64,000 nt of DNA from Salipiger thiooxidans (GTDB lineage Bacteria; Pseudomonadota; Alphaproteobacteria; Rhodobacterales; Rhodobacteraceae), in NCBI RefSeq assembly GCF_900102075.1, contig NZ_FNAV01000003.1, positions 62,001 through 126,000 of the forward strand. Reading direction: 5' to 3'. The position numbers and the translations under genes were made by a program. This document shows, piece by piece, positions 39,572 to 48,300 of the stretch (within the stretch, counting starts at the first letter, position 1; every line of letters begins with the position of its first letter). Under the pieces are notes generated by a model. It saw nothing but the letters and a program-made list of their open reading frames with translations, was not told the DNA's origin and did not search any database.

Positions 39572-41668
39572 ATGTCCGACATCCGCGTGGGCCTGATCGG
39601 GGCCGGATACATCGCCACCTGGCACGCCGACGCCCTGACCGCCACGCCGGGTGTCCGGGTCGCCGCCATCTGCGATGTCTCCGAGCCCGCCGCCCGCGGC
39701 ATGGCCGAGGCCCATGGCGCCCAGCCCTTCACCTCTGTCGGGGCGCTGATCGACAGCGGCACCTGCGACGCCGTCCACATTCTCACGCCGCCGCATCTGC
39801 ACAAGCCGCTGGCCATCCAGTGCCTGCGCGCCGGGCTGCATGTGCTGGTCGAGAAACCGGTGGCGACAAGCGCCGCCGACACGCGCGAGATCCTCGCCGC
39901 CGCCGAGGCCGCCGGTCGCCGCTTTCACGCCGGGCACAACTTCCTCGGGCTGCCGGGTTATGAGCGGCTCAAGGGGCTGGTCGAGGACGGCGCGCTCGGG
40001 CGCCTCTCGGCCTGCGAGATCAGCTACGCGCTGCCGCTCTCGCCACTGCGCTCGGGGCCGTTCAACCTGTGGCTCCTGCGGGAACCGCGCAACCTGCTGC
40101 TCGAGGTCGGGCCGCACCTGATGGCCTTCGCCGTCGACCTCTTCGGCGCGCCCGAGATCCGCTTCGCCGAGGCCACCCGGCCGGTGATGCTGCCCGGAGA
40201 CGACCCGCGCCCGCAGGCCTTCCGCATTCTCGCCCGCGCCGGCGGGGTCGAGATCACCCTGACCGTGTCGCTGGTCGAAACCCAGGACGACCGCTCGGTG
40301 ACGCTGCGCGGCTCCTCGGGGCGGGCACGGCTCGATTTCGCCAGCGACGTGCTGGTGGTCGAGCGCGAGAACAGCTCGGACCTCGTGGTGAACCCGCTCC
40401 GCAAGCAACTCGACCTGGGCTGGCAGCACCTGCGCGAGGGCGGCCGCAACGCGCTGAAGCAGGCACTGTCGCTGAACCAGAAGGGGCCCTATGCGCTCAG
40501 TTTCCGGGGTATGGACGCGGCGATCTACGCCCGGCTCTCCGGCCCGCAGGACGCGCGGTTCAGCGGCAGCAGCGCGGTGACGGTGATGCAGGCGCTCGAC
40601 GACGCGCTGGCGCTGATCCCGCCCGCGGCGCTTTCGGTGAAGGCGCCCGCCGTGCAGACCCGCAAGCCCCGGCCCACCGCCATGGTCATCGGCGGCACCG
40701 GCTTCATCGGCCGCGCCCTGACACGGCGGCTGGTCTCGGACGGGCACGACGTGCGGGTGCTGTCGCGCGGACGCTCCGGCCCCTTCCCCGACCTGCCCGA
40801 CGCGGTCGAGACCGTGGGCGTCTCGCTCAACGATCTCGACGGGCTGACCGAGGCGATGACGGGCATCGACGTGGTCTTCAACCTCGCCAAGTCGCTCGAC
40901 AGGACCTGGGCCGAGGCGCTGGTCAACGACGTCGGCGTCGCCACCCGCATCGGCATGGCCTGCGAGCAGGCGGGGGTGAAGCGGCTGATCTATACCGGCA
41001 CCATCGCCTCCTACGACATGTCCGACCCGGGCGTGACCATCACCGAGGACACGCCCTTTCCCGACGACATGTCCGACCGCAACCTCTACGCCCGCTCCAA
41101 GGCCGAGTGCGAACGCCAGCTGATGAAGCTGCACCACCAGCGCGGGCTGCCGCTGACCATCGCCCGGCCGGGCATCGTCGTGGGCCACGGTGGGCCGCTG
41201 CAGCACTGGGGCATCGGGCGCTGGCATGGCGCCGGCGCGGTGCGGATCTGGGGACCGGGCGACAACATCCTGCCCTTCGTGCTGATCGACGACGTGGCCG
41301 ACGGGCTGGTGCGCATGGCCGCGCGGCCCTCGGCCATCGGAGAGAGCTTCAACCTGATCGGCGAGCCGATGCTGTCCGCCCGCGGCTACTTCGATGCCCT
41401 CCACGAGGCGTTGGGCGCCCGGATCCGGGTGAGCAGCGGCAACCTCACCGCCTTCTTCCTCTCGGACGCGGTGAAATACGGGCTGAAGAAATACGCCCTG
41501 CGCAAGCGCGGCGTGGTGCGGCCGTCGCGCGCCGACTGGAAGAGCCGGGCGCATTTCTCGCCCTTCGCCAACGACAAGCCCAAGAAGATGCTGGGCTGGT
41601 CGCCCGAGACCGACCGCTCGGCCTTCGTTGCGCAGGCGATCACCCACGCCAACCTCATGGGGTTCTGA
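39572..41668 (+). CDS. fused Gfo/Idh/MocA oxidoreductase + NAD-dependent epimerase
   Basis: 698 residues with two complete enzymes. Residues 1-350: Gfo/Idh/MocA, with VGLIGAGYIATWHADAL, LVEKPVATS (about 95) and LLLEVGPHLMAFAVDLFG (about 175). Residues about 370-698: extended SDR, with VIGGTGFIGRALTRRL (about 373) and the Y-x3-K pair in NLYARSKAECERQ (about 508), then ARPGIVVGHGGPLQHWG. A short linker (KAPAVQTRKPRP) joins them. The ATG at 39572 has GAAAGG upstream; a TTG at 39557 is possible. The neighbouring genes 35291 and 36403 encode the same two activities as separate overlapping genes. Probable role: two-step conversion of a nucleotide-sugar. Confidence 0.85.
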   Translation: MSDIRVGLIGAGYIATWHADALTATPGVRVAAICDVSEPAARGMAEAHGAQPFTSVGALIDSGTCDAVHILTPPHLHKPLAIQCLRAGLHVLVEKPVATSAADTREILAAAEAAGRRFHAGHNFLGLPGYERLKGLVEDGALGRLSACEISYALPLSPLRSGPFNLWLLREPRNLLLEVGPHLMAFAVDLFGAPEIRFAEATRPVMLPGDDPRPQAFRILARAGGVEITLTVSLVETQDDRSVTLRGSSGRARLDFASDVLVVERENSSDLVVNPLRKQLDLGWQHLREGGRNALKQALSLNQKGPYALSFRGMDAAIYARLSGPQDARFSGSSAVTVMQALDDALALIPPAALSVKAPAVQTRKPRPTAMVIGGTGFIGRALTRRLVSDGHDVRVLSRGRSGPFPDLPDAVETVGVSLNDLDGLTEAMTGIDVVFNLAKSLDRTWAEALVNDVGVATRIGMACEQAGVKRLIYTGTIASYDMSDPGVTITEDTPFPDDMSDRNLYARSKAECERQLMKLHHQRGLPLTIARPGIVVGHGGPLQHWGIGRWHGAGAVRIWGPGDNILPFVLIDDVADGLVRMAARPSAIGESFNLIGEPMLSARGYFDALHEALGARIRVSSGNLTAFFLSDAVKYGLKKYALRKRGVVRPSRADWKSRAHFSPFANDKPKKMLGWSPETDRSAFVAQAITHANLMGF

Positions 41669-41887
41669 GCAGCGTCCGAGCCCCGCGTCGGCGTCAACAA
41701 TCCCCCCGGGCCGGACCTTATTCTTGACAGAATCGTCTGGTCTAACGGCTCAAGGTTAACGGAAGGCCCGTGTTGCACGGGCACATGGCAGGCAGATGCA
41801 GATGGTCAGCTCGACGCATTCCTTCGCTCCGGGCGCGCGCCGGGACAGCCGTTCCGGCGCTCCCCGCGTCGTGGCGGGGTGCGTGGC

Positions 41888-43054
41888 ATGACGATGACCG
41901 AACGCCGCAGGTTCCGGCGCCGGAACCGCCCGCTGGACGACCTCCCCGACGAGGACATCAGCCCGGTCGAACCGCTCGCAACCCGCGCCGAACGGCTCGC
42001 CCGGCGCGAGACCAAGACATCCGCCGCGCAGGCGACCCGCCGTGCAGAGGCCGAGCGCGTCGCCGAGGCCGCGCGCCTGCAGCAGCAGGTCGAAAAAGAG
42101 GCCCGCCGGCAGCGTGAGGCGGAACGCCGTCGCACAGAGGCCCGGCAGGCGGAAGCCGCGGCGCGCATGGCCCAGACCACCCGCCAAACGGGAGCCGAAC
42201 ACCGCGTCGAAACCGGTCGTGTCTCCACCGAGCCCGCGCGGCCCGAGGCCCGTCGCGGCCAGACCGCCCCGCGACCGGCGGCGCCTGCCGTCGCGACCCG
42301 GACCGCGCAGTCACCCGCGCCGCTGCAACAGCGTGGCTGGGACGACCTCGCGGAATTCTCCGTCGATGCCCGCCATCTCGAGCGCAACCGCATCGTCACC
42401 GCCGCGCGGCAGGACCCGGCGCATGCCGCCTTCGACATCCTGCGCACCAAGCTGTTGCAGGGGCTCGCCGATCATGGCTGGAAGCGTGTTGCCATCACCT
42501 CGCCCACCAAGGATTGCGGCAAGACCTTCACCGCTGCCAACCTCGCGATCAGCCTGTCGCGGCATCAGAACTGCCGGACGCTGCTGCTCGATTGCGACCT
42601 GCGCCGCCCGACCCTGCACAAGATCATGGGCTTCCGCGATCCGGGCTCCATGGGGGACATGTTGCGCGGCCTGCTGCCGCCCGAGCGCCATCTCGTGCGC
42701 ATGGGTGAGAACGCCATCCACGCCGGGCACAACATCGCCTTCGGCTTCAACGGCGCGGTCGAGCCCTACGCCTCTGAGTTGCTGCAGACGCCGCGCACCG
42801 CCGAAACTCTGCGGCAGGTGGAGACCATGCTGCAGCCGGACGTGGTGCTCTTCGACCTGCCGCCGGCGCTCTATTTCGATGACGTCATGGCCTTCCGCCC
42901 GCTGTTCGACGGCGTGCTGCTGGTGATCGGGGGCGGGCTCACCACCGACAAGGAGGTCCGCGAGGTCGAACGCCTGCTCGGCAAGAACACCCCGCTGCTC
43001 GGCATGGTGCTCAACAAGGCCGAGGGCACCAGCCTCGACAAGTACACGTACTGA
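41888..43054 (+). CDS. CpsD/CapB-family tyrosine kinase (BY-kinase)
   Basis: 388 residues. The first 140 are basic, Ala/Arg/Glu/Gln-rich and helical (RRRFRRRNRP, then a coiled-coil-like region), followed by a Pro-rich hinge. The kinase domain has Walker A SPTKDCGKT (about residue 207), Walker A' LLLDCDLRRPTLHK (about 232) and Walker B VVLFDLPPA (about 323). Only a short tyrosine end, DKYTY, replaces the usual Tyr cluster. Such kinases phosphorylate themselves and control polymer length together with a Wzz/GumC partner, here the convergent gene at 43139. Start at ATG 41888 or 41894. TTGACA at 41724-41729 may be a -35 box. Confidence 0.85.
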   Translation: MTMTERRRFRRRNRPLDDLPDEDISPVEPLATRAERLARRETKTSAAQATRRAEAERVAEAARLQQQVEKEARRQREAERRRTEARQAEAAARMAQTTRQTGAEHRVETGRVSTEPARPEARRGQTAPRPAAPAVATRTAQSPAPLQQRGWDDLAEFSVDARHLERNRIVTAARQDPAHAAFDILRTKLLQGLADHGWKRVAITSPTKDCGKTFTAANLAISLSRHQNCRTLLLDCDLRRPTLHKIMGFRDPGSMGDMLRGLLPPERHLVRMGENAIHAGHNIAFGFNGAVEPYASELLQTPRTAETLRQVETMLQPDVVLFDLPPALYFDDVMAFRPLFDGVLLVIGGGLTTDKEVREVERLLGKNTPLLGMVLNKAEGTSLDKYTY

Positions 43055-43138
43055 CGCCCGCAGCCGGCGCAGCAAGGTCAGCCCCACGCCCCCTCTGGAT
43101 CAGCCCCCGGGGCAAGATCATCCCGCACCGCCGCAGGA

Positions 43139-44464
43139 TCAGCCCTGCGCCGCGCGCGGCAGCCACTTGCCGAAGAGCCCCTGCCAGGGCACCAGCGACC
43201 CGAAGAAATGCAGCCCCGCCCAGAGCGCCGCCGCGAGCAGCGCGAAAAGGCCCAACCGCCGCAGCCCCTTGCCGCGCCGGTCGCGGCTGGTGCGGATCGG
43301 CGGGATCGCGACCACCGGCTGGATCCCGAGCGCCCGCTCCATCTGAGCGGCGCTGCGGATCGCCGGGTTGGCGAGCTCCGCCACGAACCCCGCAACGAGG
43401 CCGGCGATGAGGCTCGCCACGGCGCCCATCGCGGCCAGCTTCTTGCGGCTGCTCGAGGCCGGGACCTCGGGCACCAGCGCGGTCTCGAGCACCTCGAAAC
43501 GCTCCATCTGCTGGCGGTCCTCGAGCATCTGCCCCATCTCGGCATCGGCCTTGCGCCGGGTAATGACGTTGTACTGCTCCTGCAGCTGCGTCAGCTCGCG
43601 TTCGAGCCCGGAGAGCGCGCGCTCGACCTCGGGCGCGTTGCGGATGGTCTCCTCGATCTGGGCGATGCGGTTCTGCACCAGCACCTTCTGCTCCTTCAGA
43701 AGCGCCACCTGCCGGGCCTGCACCTCTTCGCGCTGCCGGGTAGGGCTGCCCTCCATCGCGACGATCTCACGGTCGAGCTCGAGCTCGTTGTCCTGCAACG
43801 TGGTGAGCTGCTCGCGCAGCGCGGTGAGCCCGTTCGGCAGCGCCGCCGCGTTGTCCTGCTTGAAGCCCGCGATGCGAAGCTCCTGCGCCTCGATAGAGGC
43901 CTCGACCCGTGCTGCCTCCTCTTCGAAGAAGGCCAGCGTGTCGCGGGCACGGTCGACGCTGCGGTCGCGCGACTGCCGGATCACCGTCTCCATCAGCTCG
44001 TTCGCCAGATCCGCAGCCTTCTGCGGATCGTCGAGTGTCACGGTGATGAGCAGCCCCGAGGGCGCGTCCCGCATCGGCTGGTAGCTGTTTCCGGCGGCGC
44101 GGATCTCTTCGATCTGCACGGCCTTGCGCATCTGGAAGACGCGCTCGTTGAGCGTCATCGTGGGGTCGGCGGTGAACAGCTGGTGCTCTTCCATGAAGCG
44201 CAGGAGATTGTCCCGCGACATCAACCGCTGCTCGATCAGCCGCACGCGGCGCGAGGCGTCCTGCCCCTGAGCCGAGGGGCCGGCGAGCGAGTCGGGCACC
44301 TGCCCCTCCTCGATCTGCACGACGGCGGTGGTCTCGTAGACCTTGGTCTGGTTGAACGCGACCCACAGCGAGATGGCGCAGCCGATCAGGGCCACCAGGG
44401 CGATCAGGGCCGCACGACGCCGCAGCGCCGCCCACAGCTCGCCGACCGACTGGAACTGGTTCAT
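43139..44464 (-). CDS. GumC/Wzz-type polysaccharide chain-length protein
   Basis: 441 residues. N-terminal membrane helix (about residues 18-38, ALIALVALIGCAISLWVAF), periplasmic domain with Wzz start (VYETTAVVQIEEGQVP), a long coiled-coil region (about 165-335, many Glu/Gln/Arg heptads), a second helix (about 350-372, LAAMGAVASLIAGLVAGFVAE), a cytoplasmic loop (NPAIRSAAQMERALGIQPVV) and a third helix near the end (LGLFALLAAALWAGLHFFG). The ATG at 44464 starts the canonical MNQFQSVGELW. It sets polymer chain length with the BY-kinase. Oddly, the two are convergent, not in one operon. Confidence 0.85.
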   Translation of the reverse strand: MNQFQSVGELWAALRRRAALIALVALIGCAISLWVAFNQTKVYETTAVVQIEEGQVPDSLAGPSAQGQDASRRVRLIEQRLMSRDNLLRFMEEHQLFTADPTMTLNERVFQMRKAVQIEEIRAAGNSYQPMRDAPSGLLITVTLDDPQKAADLANELMETVIRQSRDRSVDRARDTLAFFEEEAARVEASIEAQELRIAGFKQDNAAALPNGLTALREQLTTLQDNELELDREIVAMEGSPTRQREEVQARQVALLKEQKVLVQNRIAQIEETIRNAPEVERALSGLERELTQLQEQYNVITRRKADAEMGQMLEDRQQMERFEVLETALVPEVPASSSRKKLAAMGAVASLIAGLVAGFVAELANPAIRSAAQMERALGIQPVVAIPPIRTSRDRRGKGLRRLGLFALLAAALWAGLHFFGSLVPWQGLFGKWLPRAAQG

Positions 44465-44643
44465 GTCACTGCTCCCGCAACGTGGGCCCCCACCCTGCGA
44501 ACGGAAAACGGCACCCCTGTCCCGCATGGCCCGGGCAACCCGGCCGGGCCCGAAGGAAAAGCGCCGCTTTCATGTCACAAGTTAACCAAACTGCCGGTTT
44601 TTTGCCATGCGAATTGCTACGGCGATGGGAAACAGTCCGTGTC

Positions 44644-45309
44644 TCATCCGTGAACCGCGGGGCGTGGCATCAGGCACAGCGACAGCACCCGCCCGGCGAC
44701 GAGGTGCTGCTGCATGGGCAGCGCGGCGCCTCTCCCGAGCCCGGTGTCGGCGCACATGCGCATCCCGCCGTCTGGCAGATGGGCGGCCATGGCCTCGAAG
44801 CCGAAGAGGCAGCCCGTCAGCGGGTACTGCGCCTTGTAGGCGGCCTCCTTGGCGCTGAACACCCGCGCCGCCGCCCGCCCGCGGGACAGTGGGGCGAGGG
44901 TCGAAAGCTCGGTCGCGGTCGCGATTTCGGCGGCGATCTCCGGGGACAGTTCCGCATCGCGCTCAAGGTCGATGCCGATGGCCTGCCACGCCTCCGACCG
45001 TCCGACGATGGCGAGGCAGAGCCCACCGTCATGGGTGATGCTGCCCACCACGCCCTCGGGCCAGCGCGGGGCGCGGTCGGCGCCTACCGGCACGGCACAC
45101 GGCGGCAGGCCGAGCGCCGCCATCGCGCGCCGGGCGGCCTGCCGTCCGCCGGCGAACTCCGCCTGCCGCGACGGGACTGCGCGGGCGGCGGCGGCGCGCT
45201 CCTCGGGGAAGAGCGCCCCGAGCTCGTCGACCGGCCCCGAGACCGCCCAGCCGAGCCCGGCGGGCAGATCCAGAGCGGCCAGCGCCCTGTCGAGAGCCGC
45301 GACCGTCAC
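44644..45309 (-). CDS. 4'-phosphopantetheinyl transferase (EntD/Sfp superfamily)
   Basis: 221 residues, EntD-like group. Key motifs: GSITHDGGLCLAIVG (about residue 88), IGIDLERD with the Mg-binding Asp and Glu (about 112) and FSAKEAAYKAQYP (about 150). It transfers 4'-phosphopantetheine from CoA to carrier domains. Start GTG at 45309, three bases after the NRPS stop, so it is the last gene of the PKS-GT-NRPS unit and most likely activates the ACP and PCP encoded there. A clear pathway-specific partner. Confidence 0.9.
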   Translation of the reverse strand: MTVAALDRALAALDLPAGLGWAVSGPVDELGALFPEERAAAARAVPSRQAEFAGGRQAARRAMAALGLPPCAVPVGADRAPRWPEGVVGSITHDGGLCLAIVGRSEAWQAIGIDLERDAELSPEIAAEIATATELSTLAPLSRGRAAARVFSAKEAAYKAQYPLTGCLFGFEAMAAHLPDGGMRMCADTGLGRGAALPMQQHLVAGRVLSLCLMPRPAVHG

Positions 45310-45312
45310 GGC

Positions 45313-48300
45313 TCAGGCGCTGCGCCGCGCCCGCATGGCGCGACGGCGGGCCATGGCGTCGGAGCGGGCCTGCGCGCGCTCGACCGGGACCGGCGCCGCC
45401 GCCCGGGCGGCGGGCTGCACCGGGGCGCGGGCGGGCTCCTGAGTCACCGGCTCCGGGGTGGCGGCTGCCATCAGCGCCGCGACCCGCGCCGTCAGATCCG
45501 CGAGCACCGGGAAGCGGAAGATGTCGGTGATCGAGAGCCCCATGGCACCCAGCTCGCCGCGGATCGCGCGATGCGCCTGCACCGCCAGCAGCGAGTGCCC
45601 GCCGAGGTCGAAGAAGCTGTCACACCCCGAAACCTGCGCCACGCCCAGCACCGAGCACCAGATCTCGGCAATGCGCGCCTGCAGCCGACCATCGTCCGGG
45701 CCCGGGCCAACGTGCATCGGTGCCGGCCACGGTACTGTGGCAGGTGCCAGATCCGGCACGGCGGTAGGCTCGGCCACCGCGACACCCGGCACGGCGGGGC
45801 GCTTGTGCTGCGGCTTCGGCAGCGCCTTGCGGTCGACTTTCTTGTTCGGCGTGAGCGGGAAGCTCTCGAGCCGGACAAGGTGCGACGGCACCATGAAGAC
45901 CGGCAGATCCGCCCGCAGCGCCGTCCTCAGCGCGGCCTCGTCGAGCTCGGTCTCAGAGCTGTAGTAGCCCACCAGCCGGACGTCGCCCGGCTGATCCTCG
46001 CGCGCGACCACCACCGCCTGGGTGACGCCCGGCTGCGACTCGAGCGCCGCTTCGATCTCGCCCAGCTCGATGCGGAAGCCGCGCAGCTTCACCTGGTGAT
46101 CGACGCGGCCGATGAAGTCGATGCGCCCGTCCACGCGCCGCCGCACCAGGTCGCCGGTGCGGTACATCCGCCCGCTGTGGAACGGGTTCGGCACGAAGCG
46201 CTCGGCGGTCAGCGCGTCGCGGCCCCAGTAGCCGCGGGTCACGCCCTCGCCGCCTATCCAGAGCTCGCCGGGCAGGCCCACGCCCACCGGCGCGCGATCG
46301 TCGTCCAGCACGTAGAGCTGCTGGTTCGCCAGCGGCAGGCCGATGTTGACCACCCCGTCGCCCGGTCCCGCGGGTTCGGTCGAGGACCAGATCGTGGTCT
46401 CTGTGGGCCCGTACATGTTGGTCACGCTGGCCCCGGTGATGCGCCCGAATTCCTGCACCAGCGCGCCGGGCAGCGGCTCGCCGCCAAGGAACAGGTGCCG
46501 CAGCTTCGACAGCGCGAACCGCGCCTCGTCGTTCATGGCGATCATCCGCGCCATCGACGGCGTGCATTGCAGGTGGGTCACCCGGTGCCGCAGGATCTGC
46601 GCTGCGATGGAGAAATCGCCCGGGTCCAGCGCCGGTGCCACGTTGGCGGATTTCACCACCTGCGCCAGCGGTTTCAGCCCGTCCAGCACCTGCGCCCGCG
46701 GGATGCCGTAGTCGATCAGGCAGGCGATCTCGCCCACGCCGATGCGCTTGAGCTGCTCGGTCCGGTCCAGCGCGTCCTCGACCGTGCCGAAAAGCCCGCT
46801 GTCGTTGAAGTAGCGCTCGAAGGCGAAGTCGAGGATGGCGTCGAGCTCTTCGGGGGCGAGGATGTCGAGATCCAGCTCGAACGGGTTGTTGAGTCCCTGC
46901 GGCCGCTTGAACGCCGGGAAGGCCCAGGCGTATTGCTTGATGAGTCCGGCGGCCGAGCGCAGGTAGTCCTTCATCGGCCCGCGCGCCACCTCGCGCGCCT
47001 CGTCGCGGGTCGCGGCGAGGAAGGTGTGCAGCATCAGCGTAACGGTGAAGTCCTTTGGGTCGTGCCCCGCGCCGCGCAGCGCCTCGTGGTAGAGGCGGAT
47101 CTTGTCGGCGACCTCGTCGATGCTCTGGCCCAGCAGGTGGGTGAGCACGTTGCAGCCCGTCCGCCCTGCCTCGGTCCAGGTCTCGGGATTGCCGGCGGTG
47201 GTGACCCAGACCGGCAGCTCGGCCGAAGCCGGGCGCGGCTGCGTCACCAGCGCGTGCGGCGTGCCGTCCTTGCGGGGGAAGGCCACGGCCTCGCCACGCC
47301 ACAACCTGCGCACCTGCTCGATGGTCTCGAACATGGCGGGCTTGTTGTCGGGGGGCGTGTTCTCGGGGCGCAGCACGAAATCGTCGGGCTGCCAGCCGCT
47401 GGCGATGGCGAGCCCGGCGCGGCCGTTGGTGAGGTTGTCGATCACCGCCCATTCCTCGGCGATGCGGGCGGGGTGGTGCAGCGGCGCCACGACCGAGCCC
47501 GCGCGTACGGCGATGTTCTTCGTGACGGCGGCCACGGCGGCACCGGTCACCGAGGGGTTCGGGTAGGGCCCGCCAAAGGCGTGGAAGTGCCGCTCGGGCG
47601 TCCAGACCGCGCAGAAGCCGTTCTCGTCGGCGAATTTCGCGCCATCGAGCAGCAGGCGGTACTTGTCCCGCCCGGCGCCGTCGTCATTGCCCCAGTAGTA
47701 GACCGAGAACTGCATCGTCGCATCCGAGAGCGGCATCGGCCCCCTGGAGATCAGCCCGCGGTCCTCGTCCGAGGTCAGCACCACGGTGAAGCCGCGCGCG
47801 GTGCTGTAGAAGAGCTCGAGCACCGAGATGTCGAAGCTGAGCGAGGTCACCGCGAGCCAGGTTCCCGCCGGCTCGTGCGGTACATTGGCGTCCATCCCGA
47901 GGTAGAAGTTCAGCACGTTGCGATGCTCGATCATCACGCCCTTGGGGGTGCCGGTCGAACCGCTGGTGTAGATCAGGTAGGCCAGATCCCCGGGCCCGCT
48001 GGTCGGCCCCACGGGGCGCGAGGGCGCCTGCGCAAGCCGCGGGTCGGCGTCGATGACCAGAAGCCCGGCGCGGTGCTCGGGCAGTTCAGCGCGCAGGGCG
48101 GACTGGGTGACGATCACCGGTGCGCCACTGTCGGCAATGTAGTGCTTTAGCCGGTCCGCCGGGTAGGACGGGTCAAGCGGCAGGTAGGCGCCGCCCGCCT
48201 TGAGGATGCCGAGCGCACCGACCATCAGCTCGACCGAGCGGCGGGTGTGCAGGCCCACCACGGTGCCCGGCCCCACACCCATGCCGCGCAGCACATGCGC

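Noticed and set aside
38819-41647. A 942-codon minus-strand frame opposite the GT2 and the fused oxidoreductase
   Set aside because: Its product is low-complexity, while the plus strand has recognisable enzymes with tight overlaps.
44482-48150. A 1222-codon plus-strand frame opposite the NRPS and PPTase
   Set aside because: Same reason: low-complexity Arg/His/Ala composition, no domain, and it runs across several real genes on the other strand.
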